40,908 nucleotides of DNA from assembly GCA_049965815.1 (NCBI GenBank), contig JBMFVV010000014.1:1-40908 (forward strand), written 5' to 3'. Both the position numbers and the translations under genes were made by a program. The stretch is from GCA-001856825 sp049965815. Its GTDB lineage: Archaea; Thermoplasmatota; Thermoplasmata; Thermoplasmatales; GCA-001856825. Under the pieces are notes generated by a model that saw nothing but the letters and a program-made list of their open reading frames with translations, was not told the DNA's origin and searched no databases. Shown here in pieces: positions 1 to 7,387 of this stretch (positions are counted from its first letter, which is position 1; the number at the start of each line of letters is the position of its first letter).

Positions 1-77
1 CTTATGGTATTCTCTGTACGCTATGATTCTCTGCTCAAGACCTGCATTGTATAGGGTATGAAGAAGGTTAAGCCACC

Positions 78-235
78 ATGGACAGGTGGCTACCTGTCTG
101 TCCTTAGGATACAACCTGAATTTATATGTCCTTTCCATGTTCTAACAATCATTCACTATGCTCTAGAAACCCTCATGAGGGCAGCGGAGTTGAATAGATA
201 TCGTATATCTGCCGGTTCTTCACACTTTCGTGTGG
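78..235. other. Cluster of four small perfect hairpins (possible IS end or structured RNA remnant)
   Basis: Four perfect inverted repeats lie within about 155 bp: GACAGGT/ACCTGTC at 81-98 (loop ggct), the palindrome CCCTCATGAGGG at 170-181, AGATAT/ATATCT at 196-210 (loop cgt) and CACAC/GTGTG at 221-234 (loop tttc). No convincing protein is encoded here. A 69-codon open frame at 58-267 has no recognisable motif. Short hairpins of this kind occur at the ends of IS200/IS605 elements and in TnpB-associated omega RNAs, but no TnpB or TnpA coding sequence is visible, so that identification is only a suggestion. The region sits beside other IS debris. Confidence 0.35.
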
Positions 236-301
236 GTAAAATGGATCATCACGAGTTTCTCCAATGAGTAAAATCCCAGAAAAAGTAGTAATCAACTTAA
301 C

Positions 302-607
302 GTGAAGCAGGTAAAGATACAACACCTTCAAGAAAGCATTGAAAGGACAGGGTTGAATGATCTTATTCTAGAATTCCACCCACATGAAAGTCTGATGACC
401 CTATCTGCCATCATATTCACCAGACCTGATCCCATCGAGTTCATATGGAAGTCATTGAAGAGACAGATATCAAATGCGTTTATCTTTTCGGAAATGCATC
501 TTAAACACATCGTTCAAGTCCTGTTCTGGAGATTTTCGTCGTCGCTTTCATTTGCAAAATCCTGGATTGAAGAATTCTTACGCGAAGAATTCAAAAAGTG
601 TAATTAG
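302..607 (+). pseudogene. IS630-family transposase C-terminal remnant, frameshifted
   Basis: The frame from 302 ends with residues typical of the C-terminus of IS630/Tc1-like DDE transposases (PIEFIWKSLKRQISNAF, then a helical tail). The family motif here is normally LPxYSPDLNPIEFxWK. The first half, LPSYSPDL, is read in another frame (405-428) and the second half, PIEFIWK, in this frame. This fits loss of one base in the Asn codon between them (ctg-atcccatcgag instead of ctg-aatcccatcgag). In-frame stops lie just upstream of LPSYSPDL (around 393-398), so the gene is decayed. The catalytic N-terminal part is not recognisable. The IS110 element begins right at the end of this remnant. Confidence 0.6.
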
Positions 608-616
608 TTAGACGTC

Positions 617-628
617 ATGAAAAAGGAT
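617..628 (+). repeat. Left subterminal inverted repeat of the IS110 element
   Basis: ATGAAAAAGGAT is the perfect reverse complement of 1948-1959. Allowing one unpaired base, the similarity continues inward (TTCTG on the left against CAGAA on the right). Confidence 0.8.
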
Positions 629-658
629 TTCTGGCCACACCGTTATGACGATGACGGA

Positions 659-798
659 GTGAGGGTCGGAGAGATAGCCGGTCAAACACCTGACCCTAGA
701 GGTCGAAAGTTAGACTGGCTATCCTTCGCCTCGACTTAATACCCTGCAATAAGGGTGGATAGGAGATTGTCGAGACTTCTCCGACTTGAGACCCTCAC
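659..798 (+). ncRNA. Putative bridge RNA (seekRNA) of the IS110 element
   Basis: This lies in the non-coding stretch between the element's left end and the transposase, the place where IS110-group elements encode their guide RNA. Reading by eye: an enclosing stem GTGAGGGTC-GGAGA (659-672) pairs with TCTCC (778-782) and GACCCTCAC (790-798). Stem-loop 1 pairs 673-683 with 713-723 (GATAGCCGGTC/GACTGGCTATC, one G-U), has a 7+7-nt internal loop (684-690, 706-712) and a GACC/GGTC tip. Stem-loop 2 pairs CTCGAC (730-735) with GTCGAG (769-774), has an internal loop (736-740, 757-768) and an ACCCT/AGGGT tip (741-756). Loop 1 carries AAACACCT (684-691), complementary to 1963-1970, and AGTTAGAC (708-715), identical to 606-613, so it reads as the target-binding loop. 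Loop 2 carries ATAGGAG (759-765), identical to the right end at 1958-1964, so it reads as the donor loop. The exact RNA ends are unknown. Confidence 0.75.
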
Positions 799-805
799 AA
801 CCACT

Positions 806-814
806 AGGAGGTGG
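806..814 (+). promoter_or_regulatory. Ribosome binding site of the IS110 transposase
   Basis: AGGAGGTGG lies 4 nt before a GTG at 819. It fixes that GTG as the start rather than the in-frame ATG at 786, which falls inside the paired 3' arm of the putative bridge RNA. Confidence 0.75.
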
Positions 815-818
815 TCAG

Positions 819-1940
819 GTGATAATAGGCCTTGATGTGCATAAACGTTTGGTAAATATAACTGAAATGGAAGAGGATGGATCAGTAAGGGATAACTACG
901 AAATAGAGAACAGTGAAGAGGCTTGGAACACATTCACTGAAAGGTATATCTCCGTGAAACCGGAGATAGCTCTGGAACAATCCACATCTGGAAAGTATGT
1001 AGCAAGGCTACTAAGAGACAGGGGATTCTCAATACACTTAACGGACCCAGTGAAGCTTTCTCTCATATACAACTCCCCTAAGAAGAGTGACAAGGAAGAT
1101 TCTTACAAGCTTGCAAAGCTGCTCAGATTGGGAGAGCTGCCTGAAGTGCATCTCCCTTCTGAATACTCAGATGATCTGAAATCCTTAGTGAGATACAGAA
1201 AGTCTTTGGGTGAGGAGGTCACAATGATAAAGAACAGGATCCATGCATTGCTCACAATGCATGGCATCAAAATAGATGCAACAGACATCTTCGGGAGGAA
1301 GGGGATGAGGGAGATAGAGGGATCCTTTCCCAAGTTAAAGGGGAATGAGAAGATAGTGATGGAAGACATGCTGAAAAGACTATCAGACCTGTTTGACAGG
1401 GAAAGGGAAATGGAGAACAGGATAGCCCTGGCCGTGAAGGATGATCACAGAATAAAGCTTCTTATGACCATTCCGGGAATAAATGTATATTCAGCAGCAG
1501 TGGTAATATCGGAGATAGATGACATATCAAGATTCAAGTCAAAGGAGAAGTTTGCATCATATGCAGGCCTGGTTCCCAGACAGGATCAGTCAGGTGACAG
1601 GGATATAAGAGGGCACATATCAAAGAGAGGCCCCTCTATGCTGAGGTTTGTTCTGGTCACTGCATCTCACACCGCTATAAAGAAATCAAAGAGATTGAGA
1701 GTCAAATACCTAAACATAGTTAGAAGGGTTGGAAGGAACAGGGCAATAGTTGCAATAGCAAGAATCCTTTCGGAGCTGATCTACACAATGCTGAAGAACA
1801 ACACCGACTTCATTGACAAGATAGATTCCCTCACGGAGAAGATGATGAAATCAATGTCTCAGAAGGCCTTGAATGCAAAGGCTTCGGACAGCATAGCGCA
1901 ATCAGTAAAAATAATAAGGAAGAAATTGCTTACAAAATAG
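819..1940 (+). CDS. IS110-family transposase (DEDD recombinase)
   Basis: This is the 373-aa recombinase that moves the element, expected to act together with its bridge RNA. The N-terminal RuvC-like domain starts IIGLDVHK and shows the DEDD set as D6, E53 (IALEQS), D91 and D94 (SDKEDSYKLAK), with the family's usual spacing. A helical linker follows. The C-terminal transposase_20 domain has IPGINVYSAAVVISEI, then FASYAGLVPRQDQSG, then GHISKRGPSMLR, in which S268 is the likely nucleophilic serine. No stop or frameshift interrupts it and its length is normal for the family. The GTG start is supported by a strong Shine-Dalgarno sequence. The in-frame ATG at 786 would add 11 residues that do not fit the family. 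Confidence 0.93.
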   Translation: MIIGLDVHKRLVNITEMEEDGSVRDNYEIENSEEAWNTFTERYISVKPEIALEQSTSGKYVARLLRDRGFSIHLTDPVKLSLIYNSPKKSDKEDSYKLAKLLRLGELPEVHLPSEYSDDLKSLVRYRKSLGEEVTMIKNRIHALLTMHGIKIDATDIFGRKGMREIEGSFPKLKGNEKIVMEDMLKRLSDLFDREREMENRIALAVKDDHRIKLLMTIPGINVYSAAVVISEIDDISRFKSKEKFASYAGLVPRQDQSGDRDIRGHISKRGPSMLRFVLVTASHTAIKKSKRLRVKYLNIVRRVGRNRAIVAIARILSELIYTMLKNNTDFIDKIDSLTEKMMKSMSQKALNAKASDSIAQSVKIIRKKLLTK

Positions 1941-1947
1941 TCAGAAT

Positions 1948-1959
1948 ATCCTTTTTCAT
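1948..1959 (-). repeat. Right subterminal inverted repeat of the IS110 element
   Basis: ATCCTTTTTCAT is the perfect partner of 617-628. It lies 8 nt after the transposase stop and just inside the 1963-1970 sequence complementary to the guide. Confidence 0.8.
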
Positions 1960-2052
1960 AGGAGGTGTTTAACTATAAATGGAATGTAGTATTCCGTATG
2001 CCTGAGACACATTAGACCTTGTCCAGAAAACTGAGGATTCAAAACTCCTTTT

Positions 2053-2556
2053 CTACCATTCACCCTTCACTATTATCTCTTCGTAAAGCTGTTCTAGTTC
2101 ATTCTCTCTGTAAGTCTCGTGCTTAGAGAGCATTTCAAAGAAGTTTCTTATTTTTGAGTCTTTATATTCTTTCGACAGTATGGAAAACACATTCCTCAAA
2201 TTATCAGATAACTTGAGAGCATCGATGAGCGCTTTCTCTTCCTCAGTCAAGTTAGCATCTTTTGCAGACAGCAGCTGGCGAAACATTCCTAAGCTCCTTT
2301 CTGCAGTCTCCATGCTGGTTCGGGACTCTTTAGACAGAACCGATTCCAGCTCCTTGCAATCCCTGCCTGCTTCTTCTGCAAAATCATTAAGCATTGCTTT
2401 CACGTGCTGGCTTCTGGCGGACTTTGACAGACCTTTGTAGCTATCCTGTAGATCACAGTACAGCTTCTTTGCTTTCTCCATTAGCTCGTCTCTTACACTT
2501 TCGGTATCCTTTCCTGAGATGGGTTCCGAAACCTTCTTCCTTTTTTCCATTTGCAT
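2053..2556 (-). CDS. Hypothetical all-helical protein, possibly ferritin-like
   Basis: A 167-aa, highly charged protein with no signal peptide or membrane segment. It is predicted to be almost entirely alpha-helical. The C-terminal part (FEMLSKHETYRENELEQLYEEI) recalls the last helix of rubrerythrin/ferritin-like bundles, where an E..H pair binds metal, but a full set of E-x-x-H ligands is not seen, so iron binding is not claimed. A box resembling TATA (AAATTATTATAC on the minus strand, about 2577-2588) lies roughly 26 nt before the ATG at 2556, suggesting a leaderless start. A second in-frame ATG is at 2550. It is convergent with the IS110 element. Function unknown. Confidence 0.6.
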   Translation of the reverse strand: MQMEKRKKVSEPISGKDTESVRDELMEKAKKLYCDLQDSYKGLSKSARSQHVKAMLNDFAEEAGRDCKELESVLSKESRTSMETAERSLGMFRQLLSAKDANLTEEEKALIDALKLSDNLRNVFSILSKEYKDSKIRNFFEMLSKHETYRENELEQLYEEIIVKGEW

Positions 2557-2860
2557 TGCAATTGTAACACAAGTATAATAATTTTAACTATCCTAAATAT
2601 AAAGGTTGACTGGGACCACGATAGCATTCTATCAACCATTATCTATCGTATTTTCACCCACGAAGGGAAATAGCAGGAACTAAACCAATGATGTCCCATA
2701 GAAGGTCACTTGATCTCACTGCGGCGTTATTATAAAGGGAAACGGTGCCAGAAAATGGAGTCTCCGCTAAATTATAGGGCATGGGGTGACTAACAATATA
2801 GCTGCTGCTGCGAGGTAAATCTTATTAACGTTTCCTAAATAAGAAGTAAGGTGGCATCTG
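2557..2860. other. Intergenic region, no gene seen
   Basis: About 300 bp between divergent genes. It holds the promoter of the helical protein at its left end and, at 2849-2854, AGGTGG as a Shine-Dalgarno for the TTG start at 2861. No RNA gene or long open frame was recognised. Confidence 0.5.
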
Positions 2861-4348
2861 TTGAAATACGTTGACTATAAAAGGGTTCCAATCAAGCACT
2901 ACAATGCTGAAGAGAGAATAAGAACACTCAATATGCAGACCCTTGTCCCTTACACCCTGGAAGAAGTAGTGGCTGAGAGTTCACGATGTCTGGGCTGTGG
3001 CCTATGTATTCAGGGGTGCCCAGCGAGGATAGATGTGCCTGGATATCAAATAGCTATGGCTAACGGCAATATTGAAGATGCACTTAAGATAAATTTCGAA
3101 AAATTACCATTCGTAGAAGTTTGTGGAAATGTTTGCCCTCATCCTTGTGAGGATTCATGCGTTCTAGAAGATAATAAAGGTTCCATTGCTACGCGTCATA
3201 TCAAGAGATACATATCAGAAAATATTACAGATTATAAGGATGTCCTGAAGGTAAAGATACAGGACCTTGGTGGCCATCCTAGCGTTGCAGTTGTCGGGGC
3301 TGGGCCAGCCGGATTAACATTGGCTTTCTATCTCTCCATAAATGGGATAAAGGTCGACGTATACGAGGCGACGGACAAACCTGGGGGAGTGATGGTGCAT
3401 GGCATACCTGCGTACAGACTGCCGAGAGAAGCAATAAAGAAGGAGGCTGACCATATCCTCTCCTACGGGGGCAGGATATTTTACAACACGAAGATTGGAA
3501 GAGATGTACCATTCGAGAAACTGATGAATGACTATTCAGCAGTGTATTTAGCCATTGGAAACTGGAAGCCTACTAGAACTAAAATAGAGGGTGAGAATCT
3601 TAATGGCGTATATCACGCTCTTGATTTCCTTTACAGGATAAACAATGGTGAAAAGATAGACGTAGGTGATAATGTTGCTATCATCGGTGGCGGTTTTACT
3701 GCCTACGATGCGGCAAGGGTATCTCTCAGACTTGGAGCAAAAAGGGTTGCAATGCTCTACAGGAGGTCTGATATTGACAGGCCAGGTTACCCGTCAAGCA
3801 ATGCAGATGAAGAATTAGAGGAGGCGGAAGAAGAAAAGGTGATATTCGACTGGGAAACGAGCCCGTTCGAATATACTGGAGAGAACGGTCACATAAAAGG
3901 TCTGAAATACTGGAAGAACAAGATGGTGGATACAGGAAAAGGGAGGAGACAACCGGTTCCTATTAAAGATAGAGAATATTTCATAGATGTTGATACCATA
4001 ATTGAAGCGACAGGCCAGAGGGAGGACCTATCATTCATTCCTCAGGAAATCATGGAAAAACTCAAAACTACGCCTAGCGGTGATCTTGTTGTTAATCAGT
4101 ACAACATGACAAGCTACCCTGGTATTTTCGCAGGGGGGGACATCACAAACAAGAGAAAGGATATAATCAGTGGCGTTGCAGATTCCGGAAGGGCAAGTAT
4201 GGGTATTTTGCTTTATCTTAAGGAACTGGGAAAGATACAGAGAGTACCACAAAGATTGACGAATTATGAAGGTGGTCCCTATTCTATCACATACTATGAA
4301 ATGGAAGAAAAGGTAACACCGGCAGTGACCCCAAATCCCACTGAATAA
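2861..4348 (+). CDS. GltD-like NAD(P)H oxidoreductase (glutamate synthase small-subunit family)
   Basis: A cytoplasmic flavoprotein of 495 aa that passes electrons between NAD(P)H, FAD and iron-sulfur clusters. An N-terminal Fer4_20-type domain has two cysteine groups, C43/C46/C49/C53 and C88/C92/C96/C100. An FAD-binding Rossmann motif GAGPAG follows at 146-151, then the second nucleotide-binding motif GGGFTAYDAARVSL, then ATGQRED and GIFAGGDITNKRKD near the end, as in GltD and NfnB/SudA relatives. Start: TTG at 2861, preceded by AGGTGG at 2849-2854. No large glutamate-synthase subunit is adjacent, so the partner is open. Some archaea use such proteins as stand-alone NADPH-dependent enzymes. 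Family assignment is firm; the reaction is inferred. Confidence 0.85.
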   Translation: MKYVDYKRVPIKHYNAEERIRTLNMQTLVPYTLEEVVAESSRCLGCGLCIQGCPARIDVPGYQIAMANGNIEDALKINFEKLPFVEVCGNVCPHPCEDSCVLEDNKGSIATRHIKRYISENITDYKDVLKVKIQDLGGHPSVAVVGAGPAGLTLAFYLSINGIKVDVYEATDKPGGVMVHGIPAYRLPREAIKKEADHILSYGGRIFYNTKIGRDVPFEKLMNDYSAVYLAIGNWKPTRTKIEGENLNGVYHALDFLYRINNGEKIDVGDNVAIIGGGFTAYDAARVSLRLGAKRVAMLYRRSDIDRPGYPSSNADEELEEAEEEKVIFDWETSPFEYTGENGHIKGLKYWKNKMVDTGKGRRQPVPIKDREYFIDVDTIIEATGQREDLSFIPQEIMEKLKTTPSGDLVVNQYNMTSYPGIFAGGDITNKRKDIISGVADSGRASMGILLYLKELGKIQRVPQRLTNYEGGPYSITYYEMEEKVTPAVTPNPTE

Positions 4349-4506
4349 TTTGAAGAGCCACACCGCACTGTCTACCTTCTATAATTGACTTGCAGCTTAA
4401 GTTTGCAGGTGAAATTATTTCCATATAGGTTCACATCTGAATTTTCAAAATATACAATCTCTAAAGAAGTAATTGCAAATTATTCACTAACTGGATTTGG
4501 GTCTAT

Positions 4507-4523
4507 TAGGCTTATAAAGCCTA
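4507..4523. promoter_or_regulatory. Palindrome over a TATA-like box upstream of the permease
   Basis: TAGGCTT-ATA-AAGCCTA is a perfect inverted repeat with 7-bp arms whose centre contains TTATAAAG, a plausible archaeal TATA box. A second box, TATAAATT, follows at 4540-4547. A regulator bound to the palindrome would block TBP. It lies about 85 bp before the permease start. Inference from symmetry and position only. Confidence 0.4.
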
Positions 4524-4606
4524 TAGGCACTTTATGAGCTATAAATTATTTTTACTGAGGCTAATCAGTAGCAACTGATTTATTCAACTAAATCTATTTG
4601 CTTGCT

Positions 4607-6217
4607 ATGAGTTCAGTTGGTGCATTAACCAAAACGACTTACAAGAGGGACCTGAGTCTTTTCAACCTAGTGATGCTGAATGCAATGGGAATGATAGGTT
4701 CAGGTTGGCTCTTCGGTTCACTGTATGCGGTATCATACGCAGGGCCGATTGGAGCAATTCTCGCGTGGGTTTTGGGTGGTATTTTCGTGTTATTCATTGC
4801 TGTGAACTTCATGGAAGTATCTCCGATGTTTCCTCTGGCAGGCGGGTCTACTCCGCTTGCGGAGCTGTCCCATGGAAAGATGACTGCATTCATGGCAGGC
4901 TGGTCCGCGTGGCTTTCCGATATAATGACTCCCACCATAGAGGCAATTGCTGTGGTGACGTATGCCTCCTTCTATATACCTGAATTGATAAATTCAAACG
5001 GTACCCTTCGACCCCTAGGTTATCTCATTGCCGTGATAGTGATGATCCTGATATTCGTAATAAATATGCAGAAAGTGAAGATATTCGGGAACATAACAAG
5101 TGCAGTAATGGTCTGGAAATGGGCAATACCAGTACTCGCAGCAATAACCATTCTCACATTCACATTTAAACCCACGAATTTTACTGCTTTCGGATCTTTT
5201 GCCAGCTCCGGCCCTAGTGGAATATTTTATGCACTGGTCCTCGGGGGAATCATATTCTCATTTGAGGGCTTCAGGGGAGCCATCAATATGGCAGGGGAAG
5301 TGAAGAAGAAAGACTACATTTGGAAATCTGTGATTATAGCAGTAATCGCAGTCATCGCCCTTTATGTGCTCCTTCAAACTGCCTTCATAAGTGGAATAAA
5401 CTGGGCAGCACAGGGGATACCGGCAGGCGACTGGGCTGACCTCAGTTCCGGAGGATACATAACGGGGCCATTTGCTCAGGAAGCCGCTGCGATAGGAATG
5501 GGATGGTTAGTGGTCATTCTGCTCATCGATGCAATAGTTTCTCCTGCAGGAGCAGGAATCTCATACGCTGCATATCCAGCAAGGATATTCCAGTCAATGG
5601 CAGAATATGGCTATGCTCCCAAGATATTTGCAAAGCTGAACGCCAAGTCACATATCCCTCTGAATTCTCTTATACTCGGCACTATACTAGGGTTCATTTT
5701 CCTGTATAGGTTCCCATCATGGGAACTCCTGGTAGGTATTCTAACGTCCACTCTTGTCGTAGCTTATGTTCTGGGCCCTGCTTCCATCAATGTTTTTAGA
5801 AGGACTGCTCCAAACAAGGAGAGACCGTTTAAACTTCCTGGCGCGAAAATTTTCGCACCCATTGGCTTCATTGTATCCTTCTTCGTAATATACTGGTCAG
5901 GATTTCCTCTTAGTCTTGAGGTATCAGTTGTAATTCTGGTTGGCCTGATTATGTACTTCTATTTCCACGTAAAAAATGGATATGGGAGGAGGCACATAAC
6001 TGCAGGTCTTTGGCTTGTTGCAGGACTCATCATAATACCGATTGAGTCTTACATTGGTCCTGCTACGTACGGAGGAAAGAACATTATTCCTTTCCCTTGG
6101 GATTTCATAATGATTGCAATAACCGGGATTGCACTATATATCTGGAGCCAGCACAGCGGATGGAAAACGGAATCGCTGGACAAGTACCTTAAGGATGAGT
6201 CTTCAGAGACGGAATGA
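4607..6217 (+). CDS. APC-superfamily amino acid permease
   Basis: A polytopic membrane protein of about 536 aa with roughly 12-14 hydrophobic segments, expected to carry amino acids or related compounds across the cytoplasmic membrane, probably with protons. The first segment region has the APC signature LNAMGMIGSGWLFG (TM1, unwound Gly motif). Later come PLAGGSTPLAELSHG (TM3 region) and SFEGFRGAINMAGEVKKKDYIWK (TM6 and following loop), as in amino acid/polyamine/organocation transporters. The ATG at 4607 is preferred over an in-frame TTG at 4598. It is monocistronic in appearance, with T-rich sequence after the stop. Substrate cannot be told from sequence. The next gene, an FAH-family hydrolase, is on the same strand after 112 bp. 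Confidence 0.88.
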   Translation: MSSVGALTKTTYKRDLSLFNLVMLNAMGMIGSGWLFGSLYAVSYAGPIGAILAWVLGGIFVLFIAVNFMEVSPMFPLAGGSTPLAELSHGKMTAFMAGWSAWLSDIMTPTIEAIAVVTYASFYIPELINSNGTLRPLGYLIAVIVMILIFVINMQKVKIFGNITSAVMVWKWAIPVLAAITILTFTFKPTNFTAFGSFASSGPSGIFYALVLGGIIFSFEGFRGAINMAGEVKKKDYIWKSVIIAVIAVIALYVLLQTAFISGINWAAQGIPAGDWADLSSGGYITGPFAQEAAAIGMGWLVVILLIDAIVSPAGAGISYAAYPARIFQSMAEYGYAPKIFAKLNAKSHIPLNSLILGTILGFIFLYRFPSWELLVGILTSTLVVAYVLGPASINVFRRTAPNKERPFKLPGAKIFAPIGFIVSFFVIYWSGFPLSLEVSVVILVGLIMYFYFHVKNGYGRRHITAGLWLVAGLIIIPIESYIGPATYGGKNIIPFPWDFIMIAITGIALYIWSQHSGWKTESLDKYLKDESSETE

Positions 6218-6234
6218 ATGGTCCTGGGAACTGT

Positions 6235-6252
6235 ATTTTTTAAATTTTTTTC
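6235..6252 (+). terminator. T-rich tract, likely archaeal terminator
   Basis: A run of T interrupted only by AAA lies 18 nt after the permease stop. Archaeal RNA polymerase terminates at such U-rich tracts without a hairpin. Confidence 0.45.
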
Positions 6253-6329
6253 TCCTTTTAAATTCCAATTTCTGCCGTAATAACCGACGCTGAAGCTTTA
6301 ATCCAAAATGCAATTATCATTTGATAAGC

Positions 6330-7178
6330 ATGAAATTCATCCGGCTCAAGAACAAAGGCGAATTAGTACTGGCACTAGAAGTGGATGGAAACTACATCTC
6401 CGTTGCCGAACTGCTTGGAAAGAAGAGAGGCACCATAGACCTGAAGGACGTATTTGACAGCGAAACAGAAATCAAGAAAGCACTGAAGAAGGGTGAATTT
6501 TCTTACCTTGAAACGAAAAATACTGATTTTGCCCCCGCAGTAGGGTCTCCTGGGAAGATCATATGTATAGGATTGAATTACAGGTCGCATATAGCGGAAA
6601 CTGAGAAGAAGGTGCCTGACAATCCCGTGATATTTAGCAAATATTCAAATTCATTGGCAGGACATATGGAAAAGATAAGGATTCCTGGACCTGGCCTGAA
6701 GGTTGATTATGAGGGAGAACTGGGAGTCATTATTGGTAGAACTGCAAGATACGTAGACGATGACTTCTACAAGTACATATTTGGATATTTCATAGGTAAC
6801 GACATATCCTCAAGGGAGCTGCAGTACAGGACATCGCAATACCTCCTTGGAAAGACGCTGGATGGCTTCTATCCTAATGGACCTTCCATTGTGACAAGGG
6901 ATGAAATAGCTGACCCGCAAAACCTCTGGATAAAGACCGTGGTCAACGGAAGCGTACGCCAGGATTCCAACACATCAAACATGATTTTCTCGATCGGGAA
7001 ACTGATCTCCTACGTTTCGAGTTACCTGACGCTTGAACCTGGGGATATCATATCAACAGGTACTCCAGATGGCGTCGTTCTTGGCATGAAGGACAAGGAC
7101 AGCAACTGGCTGAAGCCGGGTGATTACGTGGAAGTGAGCATTGAAGGGTTAGGCACTCTTAAAAATAGCTTCACATAG
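6330..7178 (+). CDS. Fumarylacetoacetate hydrolase (FAH) family protein
   Basis: A 282-aa cytoplasmic enzyme of the FAH/2-oxo-hydratase/decarboxylase superfamily, which cleaves or dehydrates 2,4-dioxo or 2-keto acids with a divalent metal. The core starts at KIICIGLNYRSHIAETEKK. Metal ligands are the two Glu in DYEGELGVIIG and the Asp in GNDISSRELQ. The end has LEPGDIISTGTPDGV and LKPGDYVEVSIEGLG, all typical. The ATG at 6330 is chosen over an in-frame TTG at 6321. A TATA-like CTTTAATC lies about 33 nt upstream. In archaea relatives include acylpyruvate hydrolases and 2-keto-3-deoxy-arabinonate dehydratase. The substrate here is not deducible, although the nearby permease and the hydroxyacid module downstream suggest organic-acid or amino-acid breakdown. 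Confidence 0.9.
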   Translation: MKFIRLKNKGELVLALEVDGNYISVAELLGKKRGTIDLKDVFDSETEIKKALKKGEFSYLETKNTDFAPAVGSPGKIICIGLNYRSHIAETEKKVPDNPVIFSKYSNSLAGHMEKIRIPGPGLKVDYEGELGVIIGRTARYVDDDFYKYIFGYFIGNDISSRELQYRTSQYLLGKTLDGFYPNGPSIVTRDEIADPQNLWIKTVVNGSVRQDSNTSNMIFSIGKLISYVSSYLTLEPGDIISTGTPDGVVLGMKDKDSNWLKPGDYVEVSIEGLGTLKNSFT

Positions 7179-7222
7179 AATTTTTTAAGAAAGAATAAAA
7201 TAGTCTGTCTTTATTTCTTCCT

Positions 7223-7344
7223 GGTTGACGGCCATAGCGACGGGGAAACACCCGGTCTCATTCCGAACCCGAAGGTTAAGCCCGTCTGCGTTCCGCACGT
7301 GTACTGTGTTCCGCGAGGGCATGGGAAATGCGGTTCGCCGCCTC
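7223..7344 (+). rRNA. 5S ribosomal RNA
   Basis: The segment has the conserved 5S parts: GGCCATAGCGACGGGGAAACAC near the 5' end in segments (for example GGGGAAACACCCGGTC), CATTCCGAACCCGAAGGTTAAG in loop B/C, GTACTGTGTTCCGCGAGGGC, and GGGAAATGCGGTTCGCCGCC at the 3' end. It closely resembles Thermoplasma 5S rRNA. It is not linked to 16S or 23S, as expected in Thermoplasmata. An A/T box, AATAAAATAG at about 7194-7203, lies some 25 nt before the inferred 5' end. Ends are accurate to a few bases because helix I was not fully resolved by eye. Confidence 0.92.
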
Positions 7345-7387
7345 CATTTCATAACAAATTCTTATAGGAAGTAATTATGCCTAAACA

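Larger units (their letters stand above)
611..1963 (+). mobile_element. IS110-family insertion sequence (apparently complete)
   Basis: A 12-bp perfect inverted repeat, ATGAAAAAGGAT at 617-628 and ATCCTTTTTCAT at 1948-1959, delimits a block with a 5' non-coding RNA-like region and one intact IS110 transposase. The boundary is set by the guide matches: host-like sequence up to 613 and from 1963 matches the loop guides of the putative bridge RNA. GA occurs at both junctions (611-612 and 1962-1963) and is the best candidate for the duplicated core dinucleotide. That gives 1353 bp, within the usual IS110 range. The exact ends may be off by up to 3 bp. The element sits at the 3' end of an IS630-type remnant. 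Confidence 0.8.

Noticed and set aside
58..267. 69-codon open frame at the left end
   Set aside because: No family motif. It runs through the hairpin cluster and its composition is not coding-like.
1982..1996. GGAAT/ATTCC hairpin just right of the IS110 element
   Set aside because: Only 5 bp, outside the element as defined by the guides. Possibly part of the older IS630 end but not distinguishable from chance.
4031..4363. Long antisense open frame over the GltD-like gene
   Set aside because: It is a shadow of the real gene on the other strand; the translation is rich in Cys/His/Ile and shows no domain.
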